In this document: piece after piece, positions 14,823 to 21,584 of the stretch
How positions within the stretch are numbered: position 1 is the stretch's first letter
How the letters are laid out: each line of letters opens with the position of its first letter
Assembly: GCA_902493335.1 (NCBI GenBank)
Contig: CABUPJ010000052.1
Span: 1 to 21,584, forward strand
DNA length: 21,584 bases
Source: an uncultured Porphyromonadaceae bacterium
Lineage (GTDB): Bacteria; Bacteroidota; Bacteroidia; Bacteroidales; Muribaculaceae
Direction of reading: 5' to 3'
The notes under the pieces: model-generated
The model's database searches: none
What the model was told of the DNA's origin: nothing
The model's input: only the letters and a program-made list of their open reading frames with translations
Position numbers and translations under genes: made by a program

Positions 14823-17800
14823 ATGAAAAAACAATTATTATTTCTTGCAGTCGCGATGCTGGCAGGCGGGGCACCTCTGACGATGAGTGGCTCTAATGTG
14901 CCCGGAAGTCAGGCGTCCGAACAAACAGGAACAGCCACAGGTACAGTCGTCGACGAAAACGGCGAGCCCCTGGTCGGCGTTTCAGTTACAGTGAAAGGCC
15001 AGAAAGGTGGTCAGACAACCGACATCGACGGTAAATTCCGTATTGCCGCAAAGGCAGGTCAGGAACTGCAGTTTAACTATGTAGGTTATAAACCTATGAC
15101 TGCCGTTTATAAGGGACAGGCTATTCAGATTGCGTTACAGCCCACCGCAAGCAATCTTGATGAAGTTGTCGTAACAGCTTTCGGTATCAAAAAAGATAAA
15201 AAATCACTCGGTTATGCTCTCGACGAAGTCAGCGCCGACGAGCTTATGAAAATCAAGACCGCTAACCCCCTTAACTCACTTTCGGGTAAGGTTGCAGGTG
15301 TCAACATCACACAGTCGAGCGGTGCCGCCGGTTCAGGCGCTCAGATTGTGCTCCGTGGTGCTACATCAGCAGCCGAAGGTGTCGACAACCAGCCTCTGAT
15401 CGTTGTCGACGGTGTCATCTACGATAACTCGTCGGCTGTCGGCGGTAACTCTGCATTCGACGGCTCGACAAACTCATCGACGACATCGACCAACCGCCTT
15501 ATGGACATCAACCCCGAGGATATCGAGAACATGTCGATCCTCAAAGGCCCGGCCGCTGCTGCGCTCTACGGTTCTCGCGCTGCCAACGGTGTCATCCTCA
15601 TCACAACCAAAAAAGGTAAAGCCGGCCGCGTCGAGGTCAACCTCTCGGCCCGCTACACCACATCTTGGGTGAAGGATCTGCCTAAAGCACAGAAGACCTT
15701 CAAACGCGGCTTCCTCCAGGAAACCTACAACGACGACAAGTCATACAAAGATTATTACTATGATGATTTCGCCTATAACTCTTGGGGTGAGAAATATGCT
15801 GCCGGCGACAAGATCTACGACAACAATATCGAGGATTTCTTCCAGCACGGCAACATCTGGGATACCAACGTCAGCGTAGCAGGCGGTAACGAGAACGGTA
15901 ACTTCTACCTCTCGGGTTCTTACTACGACCAGGACGGCGTTGTTCCCGGCACAGGTTACAAGAAAACCACATTCCGCTTCAACGGCGAGCAGAAATGGAG
16001 AATGTTGACTTTCACCGCCAATGCCGCCTACTCTGAAAACCGCACCGAGAAAGCCCTCACATCGGGTGGTCTCTACGGCTCAAGCGGCAACGGCGCCATG
16101 CACCGTATCTATACTTACGGTACAACTGACGACATGACCCATTATCTCAACGAGGACGGCACACGCTACCGCATGTTCGGCGACCGTCTCGAACCGTGGG
16201 AGGAAACTGACAACCCCTACTGGATCATCAATAAGAACGATATCTACGACAAGACCTCACGCTTCACCGGCAACTTCAGCGTCAAGGCCGACATCTTCGA
16301 CTGGTGGTGGATCAGCTACCGCATGGGTATCGACAAATATACAACCGACTACTCTAAGCGCATCCAGGCCGGCGGCGTCGTCAAACAGGATTGGCAGGAC
16401 GGTATGATGTCTGACAACACAACCCGTTATGACTACATCAACACCAACCTGATGACCAACTTCAACAAATCGTTCGGTGACTTCGGCTTCAACCTCCTCG
16501 CAGGTATGACAACCGACAACACCAAGACCATCAGCGACTACCGCATGGCCTACGGTTTCCAGGTTCCCGATTTCTTCTCTTATGGCAACACTGACGAAAA
16601 CCATAAGAAATTCCAGCACAACATCTACCGCAAACGCCTTGTCGGTGTCTACGGTGAGTTCCGCGCCGACTGGAAGAGCACCGTCTTCCTGACCGTCACA
16701 GCACGTAACGACTGGACTTCTACACTGCCTAAAGAAAACCGCAGCTACTTCTATCCCTCTTACAGCGGTGCTGTCGTCTTCACCAACATCCTCCAGGATC
16801 TCGGCGTCATGGACAACAACAGCGTCTTCAACTTCGGTAAGATCCGCGCATCTTGGGCAAAGGTAGGTAAGGACACCGCTCCCTATTCAACCAATACAAG
16901 CCTTTGGCCTGTAGGTTCATATCTCAACGGCCTCGTATCGCTCGGCAACAGCTGGACCCGTGGTAACCCCTATCTCAAACCCGAGATGACAAAATCGACC
17001 GAAATCGGTCTCGAACTCCACTTCTTCAACAGCCGTCTGCGTATGGACTATGCTTACTATACCAACGACTCTGAAAACCAGATTCTCTCGCCCCGCGGTC
17101 CTCAGTCGACCGGCTACATCTTCTGCTCGTTCAACGCAGGTAATGTACGCAACAAAGGTATGGAGCTTTCAATCACAGGTGTGCCTATCCAGACAAAAGA
17201 CTGGACATGGGAAACCAGCATCAACATGGCCGGTAACCGCGGTAAACTCGAAGGTCTTCTCGAAGGCATGGACATCATGTATGTTACCGACGTACAGTAT
17301 GGTTCAGCCAAAGCAGCCTCATTCTCGGGCGGTAACTTCATGGCCATCGCAGGTACACGCCATCAGGTCGTGACAAAACAACTTGACGAAAACGGCAAAC
17401 CTAAAGACAACCCCAACATCGATCCCTATCTCGGCAAAACCATTCTCGGTGCCGACATGATGCCTCTGACCGACGGCACGACATATGAAGTCGGTAACCG
17501 CGAACCCAAGTTCACCGGCGGTTGGAACAACACCCTGCGTTACAAAAACTTCACATTCAACATGCTTTGGGAGTTCCGCAACGGCGGTGATGTATTCAAC
17601 GGTACACGTTGGGCTATGGACCAGTGGGGTACTTCTGAGCAGTCAGCCAAATGGCGTCAGGAAACTCTCACCATCAACGGTGTCGAGAACGTAGGTACAG
17701 CCAACGATCCCATTTACGAAGAACGCAACTATGTCATCGAGCCCGGTAAGGTCTACAACCAGAACGGTTCTTACAAACTCGGTTACAACCTCATCAAGCA

Positions 17801-18104
17801 ATACTATCAGGGCGCTTATTCAGCTGATACACGCAACTACCTGACAAAGGTACGCAGCCTCCGTCTGCGCAGCATCTCTCTCTCATGGGATCTGCCTCAG
17901 AACTGGCTCGAGAAGACAAAGGCCTTCAAACGTGCAGTCATCAGCGCTACAGCAACCAACCTCCTGCTCTTCACCAACTATGACGGCGATCCCGAAGCAG
18001 CAGCTTCAGGTGCAGGTGTCGGCGGTTCATCATCTGTCGGTTTCGACTACTGCGGCGTTCCCTCGACAGCAGGCTTTACATTCGGTGTCAACCTGACATT
18101 CTAA
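14823..18104 (+). CDS. SusC/RagA-family TonB-dependent outer-membrane transporter
   Basis: A 1093-residue TonB-linked outer-membrane importer for oligosaccharides or peptides, acting with the SusD-like lipoprotein encoded next. A signal peptide (about 1-22) is followed by a carboxypeptidase-regulatory-like domain (about 38-107, TGTVVDENGEPLVGVSVTVK). Next come the TonB box region LDEVVVTAFG (112-121), the plug domain (about 130-260, with LRGATSAAEG, LIVVDGVIYDN and the SILKGPAAAALYGSRAANG motif), and a beta-barrel ending in the aromatic C-terminus GFTFGVNLTF. Codon choice is more biased (GGT, AAC, TAC, CGC/CGT) than in neighbouring genes, as expected for high expression. The susD-like gene starts 33 bp downstream. 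No glycosidase or regulator is adjacent, so the substrate is unknown. Confidence 0.96.
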   Translation: MKKQLLFLAVAMLAGGAPLTMSGSNVPGSQASEQTGTATGTVVDENGEPLVGVSVTVKGQKGGQTTDIDGKFRIAAKAGQELQFNYVGYKPMTAVYKGQAIQIALQPTASNLDEVVVTAFGIKKDKKSLGYALDEVSADELMKIKTANPLNSLSGKVAGVNITQSSGAAGSGAQIVLRGATSAAEGVDNQPLIVVDGVIYDNSSAVGGNSAFDGSTNSSTTSTNRLMDINPEDIENMSILKGPAAAALYGSRAANGVILITTKKGKAGRVEVNLSARYTTSWVKDLPKAQKTFKRGFLQETYNDDKSYKDYYYDDFAYNSWGEKYAAGDKIYDNNIEDFFQHGNIWDTNVSVAGGNENGNFYLSGSYYDQDGVVPGTGYKKTTFRFNGEQKWRMLTFTANAAYSENRTEKALTSGGLYGSSGNGAMHRIYTYGTTDDMTHYLNEDGTRYRMFGDRLEPWEETDNPYWIINKNDIYDKTSRFTGNFSVKADIFDWWWISYRMGIDKYTTDYSKRIQAGGVVKQDWQDGMMSDNTTRYDYINTNLMTNFNKSFGDFGFNLLAGMTTDNTKTISDYRMAYGFQVPDFFSYGNTDENHKKFQHNIYRKRLVGVYGEFRADWKSTVFLTVTARNDWTSTLPKENRSYFYPSYSGAVVFTNILQDLGVMDNNSVFNFGKIRASWAKVGKDTAPYSTNTSLWPVGSYLNGLVSLGNSWTRGNPYLKPEMTKSTEIGLELHFFNSRLRMDYAYYTNDSENQILSPRGPQSTGYIFCSFNAGNVRNKGMELSITGVPIQTKDWTWETSINMAGNRGKLEGLLEGMDIMYVTDVQYGSAKAASFSGGNFMAIAGTRHQVVTKQLDENGKPKDNPNIDPYLGKTILGADMMPLTDGTTYEVGNREPKFTGGWNNTLRYKNFTFNMLWEFRNGGDVFNGTRWAMDQWGTSEQSAKWRQETLTINGVENVGTANDPIYEERNYVIEPGKVYNQNGSYKLGYNLIKQYYQGAYSADTRNYLTKVRSLRLRSISLSWDLPQNWLEKTKAFKRAVISATATNLLLFTNYDGDPEAAASGAGVGGSSSVGFDYCGVPSTAGFTFGVNLTF

Positions 18105-18137
18105 AAACAGTTATAAAGAATAATTCGATTTAAGATT

Positions 18138-20006
18138 ATGAAACTAAATAAATCAATACTGGCGGCCGGCGCAGCTCTTATGCTGATGACATCTTGCTCT
18201 GATTGGCTCGATGTCAACAACGACCCCAATACTGCAACCGACTCTGCCGCACCGTACGACAAGCGTCTTGCACACATTGAGTTCTATACCAACCACGCCT
18301 ATTATATCGGCGGTCAGCCCATCGCATATATGTGCGGTGATATTACCCAGAATGCCCGTACCGGCAACCAGGGCAGCTTCGCTCAGTGGGTGATGACAGA
18401 ATGGCGTTCGACAACTGTCTATCAGTGGTGGTTTGTCGGTGCAGCATGTAACATCCAGCCGATGATCGACGACGCTATGGCTCACGGCGCATACCACTAT
18501 GCCGGTGTCGGCCATCTTCTTCTCGCCTACGGCATGACTATGATGAATGACCTTCACGGTGAAATGCCCTGCTACGACGCTCTCGGTTCTAACGTAACCC
18601 CTGTCTACAGCTCAGGCAAAGAAATGTACCGCTATATCATGGAGCAGATCGAGCAGGGTCTCGAACTTCTCGGCCGCGAACAGGCTGCCGGCGCTTCTTC
18701 ACTTGCAGCCAATGACTACTGGGGCGGTGGCGACGTCAGCAAATGGGTTAAATTCGGTAACCTCATGAAAGCCCGTCAGATTCTGAAACTCACCAAGAAA
18801 GGTGCAGGCACATTCAATCTCGAGAACGAATCGTTCGTTTATGATGCCGACGCTATCCTCGCCGCTCTTGACAAATCTTACAAGAGCAACGCCGAGAGCA
18901 TGGTCATCAACCACACCGACCAGCCCGACGGCTCTACCGATAACCTCGGCTGGGGCGAACAGGTCTACTACGGTCCTCTTTACTCTTGCGTCGGTATGAA
19001 CAGCAACATCTACTTCACCAAGACAGTAGAGGATAACCTCACTCACTTCGCCGGTGCGACTATCGAAGACCCCCGTGCAAACCATATCCTCCCCTGGGCT
19101 AAATCTGAAATCACAGCCACAACACCCGCTGATCTCGTATGGGACGAAACCAAGACATGGCGCCGTACAAAAGGTCTCGACATGCTGTCGAATGTCCGTA
19201 TCTCTGGTTCTCCTTACTCTACCAGCTGGGATGCTGAAAACGAACGTTTCTATTGCGACAGCGAGCAGAACCCCGGTGATACAGTCTACGTACAGCAGCG
19301 TTGCGGCGGTACAGGCTACTATGGTGGCACTGACCTCCTCATCTATCTCGATAATCAGAAAGGCCGTGGCACAGAGCGTTCTGCAATGTCAGGTACGTTC
19401 ATGACACGTCCGTCGTCTCCCGGCCCGGTCGGCACATACTACGAGGCTTGCTTCATCCGTGCAGAGGTCCTCTTCAACAAGGGTGACAAAGCCGGTGCAT
19501 ACGCTGCCTACAAAGAAGGCGTGAAGGCTCACATGGAATTCATGAAAGCCAAGATTGACCAGTGGCTCGCCGAAGACAGCAAGCTCGCTCGCTGCCCGTC
19601 GTTCAAGGCCATGACAAACGAAGAAATCAACAACTACGTCAACAACGCTCTCGGCACAGCCGGTGACATCACAATCGGTAAGATCATGACTCAGAAACAT
19701 ATCGCCATGATGTTTACACAGGAGAACTGGAACGATATGCGTCGCTATGACTACAATCCCGACGTCTTCCTGGCATGGAACAAGCCTTATGAATATGGTG
19801 TGAGCGCCAAGACAACTGTTCCTGAAGGTCAGTATCCCCGTCGTTGGAAAGTTTCTTCTCACGAATACCGCTACAACACCGCTAACCTCGACGCCGCTTG
19901 CCCGACAGATCTTTGCAATCTGGTTGGTGCGTCAACAGGTAAGAACTGGTGGGACGCACCCGCAATGTGGGTAATCCCCGTATGGTGGGACAGCAACCTC
20001 AAATAA
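18138..20006 (+). CDS. SusD/RagB-family nutrient-binding outer-membrane lipoprotein
   Basis: A 622-residue surface lipoprotein forming the lid of the SusC-type channel and binding the substrate. The signal peptide ends in a lipobox, LMLMTSC, with the lipidated Cys20 followed by SDWLDVNNDPN. The acidic residues after Cys fit the Bacteroidota surface-export signal. The NNDPN opening and Trp/Tyr-rich body fit the SusD-like (SusD-like_2/SusD_RagB) families of TPR-fold proteins. The region MTQKHIAMMFTQENWNDMRR is the usual late SusD helix. It is the last gene of the unit; a strong terminator follows 25 nt after the stop. Ligand not predictable. Confidence 0.95.
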   Translation: MKLNKSILAAGAALMLMTSCSDWLDVNNDPNTATDSAAPYDKRLAHIEFYTNHAYYIGGQPIAYMCGDITQNARTGNQGSFAQWVMTEWRSTTVYQWWFVGAACNIQPMIDDAMAHGAYHYAGVGHLLLAYGMTMMNDLHGEMPCYDALGSNVTPVYSSGKEMYRYIMEQIEQGLELLGREQAAGASSLAANDYWGGGDVSKWVKFGNLMKARQILKLTKKGAGTFNLENESFVYDADAILAALDKSYKSNAESMVINHTDQPDGSTDNLGWGEQVYYGPLYSCVGMNSNIYFTKTVEDNLTHFAGATIEDPRANHILPWAKSEITATTPADLVWDETKTWRRTKGLDMLSNVRISGSPYSTSWDAENERFYCDSEQNPGDTVYVQQRCGGTGYYGGTDLLIYLDNQKGRGTERSAMSGTFMTRPSSPGPVGTYYEACFIRAEVLFNKGDKAGAYAAYKEGVKAHMEFMKAKIDQWLAEDSKLARCPSFKAMTNEEINNYVNNALGTAGDITIGKIMTQKHIAMMFTQENWNDMRRYDYNPDVFLAWNKPYEYGVSAKTTVPEGQYPRRWKVSSHEYRYNTANLDAACPTDLCNLVGASTGKNWWDAPAMWVIPVWWDSNLK

Positions 20007-20031
20007 TCCGATCTGATTATATTCCCTTTCA

Positions 20032-20062
20032 AAGCTGCGCCGGCAACGGCGCAGCTTTTTTT
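20032..20062 (+). terminator. Strong intrinsic terminator of the susC/susD unit
   Basis: AAGCTGCGCCG (20032-20042) pairs perfectly with CGGCGCAGCTT (20047-20057) around a GCAA tetraloop, and the stem runs into seven T residues (20056-20062). Confidence 0.92.
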
Positions 20063-20081
20063 GCGTTTTGCTGGTTGGGTA

Positions 20082-20189
20082 AGTCTGCGTTTTTCAAACG
20101 CATTTTTATAGCACTTCTTTCCGCGCAGGCCGGCGCTTGCGCGCCTCGGCCTACGCGGCCACCAGTAAAGTCATCGCCTTTCAGGCGAT
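20082..20189 (-). repeat. Three-hairpin repeat module, inverted; copy A of a 108-bp direct repeat
   Basis: This segment matches 21394-21501 at 105 of 108 positions without gaps. It contains, in plus-strand order, hairpin h3 (TGCGTTT-TTC-AAACGCA, 20086-20102), the long hairpin h2 (20121-20158, arms beginning CCGCG and ending CGCGG), and h1 (ATCGCCT-TTC-AGGCGAT, 20173-20189). Compared with the module before the transposase (20786-20888) the order is reversed, so this is the same kind of unit in the opposite orientation. No gene here is convincing. Confidence 0.8.
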
Positions 20190-20268
20190 ACTTGAAACTC
20201 AGGCTTGAGGCCCGATGCGGTTAAGTTATGACTTAATACTGTGTTTATAAGTGGTATATAAGCAATTC

Positions 20269-20374
20269 GACGTCCGCAGGACGTCTGCGAGTTCGTAGCC
20301 GGGTACATGGAGGTCCATAGGGCCGAGATGTGCCCGGTAAGGCATAAAGTATGATTAGATGTCTGTAAGACATC
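20269..20374 (+). repeat. Three-hairpin repeat module, second sequence subfamily, forward
   Basis: h1 GACGTCC-GCA-GGACGTC (20269-20285), 13-nt spacer, h2 with arms CCGGGTACAT (20299-20308) and ATGTGCCCGG (20328-20337), 20-nt spacer, h3 GATGTCT-GTA-AGACATC (20358-20374). The layout is the same as in the module adjoining the transposase, but the stem sequences are different. Inside h2 there is a further small palindrome, ATGGAGGTCCAT. Confidence 0.75.
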
Positions 20375-20401
20375 GATTTAAGTAAAGATGGCCATTTTTC
20401 A

Positions 20402-20502
20402 ATGTCTTACAGACATCATCCGTGTGATAGTAGCTTTCCGGGCACACCTGCGCTACGCTTCGGTGTACCCGGTTACGAGTTAAATATTGTCTTTCAGACA
20501 AT
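20402..20502 (-). repeat. Three-hairpin repeat module, second subfamily, inverted
   Basis: The mirror partner of 20269-20374: h3 ATGTCT-TAC-AGACAT (20402-20416), h2 with arms CCGGGCACACC (20438-20448) and GGTGTACCCGG (20462-20472), then h1 ATTGTCT-TTC-AGACAAT (20486-20502). The spacers are again 20 and 13 nt. Reverse-complemented, it aligns with the forward module around CGTA-CCGGGTACA, TGTGCCCGG and GATGTCTGTAAGACA. The 25 nt between the modules hold no obvious structure. Confidence 0.75.
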
Positions 20503-20596
20503 TATAGTAACCGCATTGGGCTTGAGGACTGCACTTTTGATACCTATGGGCATTAATTGCAATGATTTTGTCCGAAAGACGATGATTTTACGCATA

Positions 20597-20837
20597 ACCG
20601 CGTACGCCGAGGAGCGCAGGTTCGGCTTCACTACCACATCGTAACGGTTTAGTGCTTAATTGCTGCTGTAGCCATGTCGTCCGAAGGACGATGGTGTTAC
20701 TGGTGACCGCGTACGCCGAGGAGCGCAGGTTCGGCTTCACTACCACATCGTAACGGTATAGTGCTTAATTGCTGCTGTAGCTATGTCGTCCGAAGGACGA
20801 TGATGTTACTGGTGACCGCGTACGCCGAGGAGCGCAG
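20597..20837 (+). repeat. 109-bp tandem repeat, two full copies plus a partial third
   Basis: Copy 1 (20597-20705) and copy 2 (20706-20814) differ at only 3 of 109 positions; copy 3 keeps the first 23 bases (20815-20837) and then diverges into the intact h2 before the transposase. Each copy starts ACCGCGTACGCCGAGGAGCG and contains one h1 hairpin, TCGTCC-GAA-GGACGA (20677-20691 and 20786-20800), followed by the linker GTTACTGGTG. A decayed h1 (TTGTC/GACGA around 20568-20582) upstream suggests an older fourth unit. The 20503-20566 stretch shows nothing else recognisable. Confidence 0.85.
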
Positions 20838-20888
20838 CTCCGGCGTGCGCGGAAGTAGGAATACGGCGCGTGGCGTTTGAAAAACGCC
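20786..20888 (+). repeat. Three-hairpin repeat module immediately upstream of the transposase
   Basis: h1 TCGTCC-GAA-GGACGA (20786-20800), 15-nt spacer containing TTACTGGTG, then h2 (20816-20852): CCGCG pairs CGCGG, a T-G pair, ACGCC pairs GGCGT, a GA bulge, GGAGC pairs GCTCC, loop GCA. After 19 nt comes h3 GGCGTTT-GAA-AAACGCC (20872-20888). The inverted counterpart follows the gene at 21398-21501, so the gene is bracketed symmetrically. Confidence 0.85.
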
Positions 20889-20918
20889 GAATATAAATGC
20901 ATTATAGAGAATTTTTCA

Positions 20919-20926
20919 TACCTTTG
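20919..20926 (+). promoter_or_regulatory. -7 element of the transposase gene
   Basis: TACCTTTG matches TAnnTTTG and ends 4 nt before the ATG at 20931, so the transcript would be leaderless or nearly so. Only a weak AATG sits at the -33 position. The position of this box argues against using the in-frame ATG at 20877. Confidence 0.5.
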
Positions 20927-20930
20927 CGCT

Positions 20931-21392
20931 ATGAGCTATAGCCGTATACTATATCATATTATAATTGCTCCCTGGCGAAGACAGCCTGTGATAAATCAGG
21001 ACCACGAGCGAGTACTGTATAAATTTATATATGATTTGGCGAACCGACAAGACGTGAAGATATGGCGTATAGGCGGCATGCCGGATCATGTTCATATTTT
21101 ATGTGAATTACCAACAAAATTGTCTGCCTCCGCTTTCGTTCAGCATATAAAGTCTGAATCGAGCAAGTATTTGAGGTATAGTCGTCTTTTTACTAACTGG
21201 AATAAGTGGTCAAGGTCTTTTGGTTGCTTTAGTGTTGATTACGAGACACGCAATCAGCGAATTGAATATATAAAGAACCAAAAGACACATCATGCAGTCA
21301 AAAGTTTTGAAGATGAGTTCAGGGAGATATTGAAAAGATACGGATTTACTGACGATACTCCTTTATTGGGTGATGAATCGTTAGATGATTGA
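20931..21392 (+). CDS. Y1 (HUH) transposase, IS200-like / REP-associated tyrosine transposase
   Basis: A 153-residue single-domain Y1 transposase; these enzymes cut and join single-stranded DNA at hairpins using a tyrosine. The HUH metal motif is visible as MPDHVHIL (His53, His55). The catalytic tyrosine is Tyr113 in IEYIKNQKTHH, followed by the usual C-terminal helix (FEDEFREILKRYGF). The length fits IS200 TnpA. I chose ATG 20931: the in-frame ATG at 20877 would add 18 residues encoded by hairpin h3 and the promoter region. The gene is intact and flanked on each side by a three-hairpin module in inverted orientation. No accessory TnpB gene is present. It may be an IS200-type element or a domesticated RAYT; the surrounding palindrome array favours the latter. 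Confidence 0.93.
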   Translation: MSYSRILYHIIIAPWRRQPVINQDHERVLYKFIYDLANRQDVKIWRIGGMPDHVHILCELPTKLSASAFVQHIKSESSKYLRYSRLFTNWNKWSRSFGCFSVDYETRNQRIEYIKNQKTHHAVKSFEDEFREILKRYGFTDDTPLLGDESLDD

Positions 21393-21393
21393 C

Positions 21394-21501
21394 AGTCTGC
21401 GTTTTTCAAACGCATTTTTATAGCACTTCTTCCCGCGCAGGCCGGCGCTTGCGCGCCTCGGCCTACGCGGCCACCAGTAAAATCATCGCCTTGCAGGCGA
21501 T
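21394..21501 (-). repeat. Three-hairpin repeat module downstream of the transposase; copy B of the 108-bp direct repeat
   Basis: h3 TGCGTTT-TTC-AAACGCA (21398-21414), 18-nt spacer, h2 (21433-21470): CCGCG pairs CGCGG, AGGCC pairs GGCCT, a TC bulge, GGCGC pairs GCGCC, loop TTGC. After a 14-nt spacer containing CACCAGTAA comes h1 ATCGCCT-TGC-AGGCGAT (21485-21501). It starts one base after the transposase stop codon. It differs from copy A (20082-20189) at three positions, one of them in the h1 loop (TTC versus TGC), so the stem is unchanged. Confidence 0.85.
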
Positions 21502-21538
21502 CCTTTACAACTTGCATTATTAAGGGCTTAGTGGTGAG

Positions 21539-21584
21539 TTGCTGCTGTAGCTATGTCGTCCGAAGGACGATGATGTTACTGGTG
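21539..21584 (+). repeat. Start of another tandem-type unit at the window edge
   Basis: These 46 bases are identical to 20769-20814, including h1 TCGTCC-GAA-GGACGA (21556-21570) and the TTACTGGTG linker. The window ends exactly where a 109-bp unit would end, so the array very probably continues to the right. Confidence 0.85.

Noticed and set aside
20402..20644. An 80-codon open frame through the repeat array.
   Set aside because: It reads through three hairpins and one tandem repeat start, with no protein-like features.
20597..20814. The regularly spaced repeats could be taken for a CRISPR array.
   Set aside because: The whole 109-bp unit is repeated, with no variable spacers, and the units contain hairpins that belong to the transposase-linked family; no cas gene is present.
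20877..20930. An upstream in-frame ATG would lengthen the transposase by 18 residues.
   Set aside because: The added part is encoded by hairpin h3 and by the sequence containing the TACCTTTG promoter box; the shorter form matches the usual N-terminus and length of Y1 transposases.

Overview
The window looks like chromosome from a gut-type Bacteroidales, and the overall style suggests Muribaculaceae (an inference; no marker gene was compared). The support is a SusC/SusD outer-membrane pair, a fused FeoA-FeoB iron transporter, several TAnnTTTG promoter elements of the Bacteroidota type, no clear Shine-Dalgarno sequences, and a secreted choloylglycine-hydrolase-family enzyme.

Left part (1-6900, mostly minus strand). 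The C-terminal end of an unidentified gene is followed by a cluster of short REP-like hairpins. Then comes a tightly packed minus-strand gene set, read from right to left: dCMP/CMP deaminase-family protein, S41 C-terminal processing peptidase, 5-formyltetrahydrofolate cyclo-ligase, patatin-like phospholipase, cytoplasmic GH13 amylase, and ribose-phosphate pyrophosphokinase (prs). Start and stop codons overlap or nearly touch for most of these, and a textbook TTTG-N19-TAnnTTTG promoter lies before the deaminase. prs is interrupted by an out-of-frame lesion of about 11 nt in an otherwise well-conserved sequence. A hairpin terminator follows prs.

Middle (6900-14400). feoAB lies on the minus strand and diverges from a plus-strand series: a LolC/MacB-type ABC permease, rsfS (ribosome silencing factor), ftsH, and the choloylglycine hydrolase. 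A long inverted repeat covers the start codon of the hydrolase.

Right part (14400-20062). A long AT-rich leader precedes a susC-like/susD-like pair, which ends in a very strong intrinsic terminator.

Far right (20063-21584). This is the most unusual region: a single-domain Y1 (HUH) transposase of the IS200/RAYT type, embedded in an array of structured repeats. The repeats share one layout of three hairpins (h1, then 13-15 nt, then a long h2, then 18-20 nt, then h3). They occur in both orientations and in at least two sequence subfamilies. A 109-bp tandem repeat and a pair of 108-bp direct repeats belong to the same array. Related copies differ by paired, compensating stem changes, so the folded structure appears to be conserved. 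The array runs off the right edge of the window. I read it as a Bacteroidota REP/RAYT-type system: a transposase with its own family of palindromic non-autonomous repeats.
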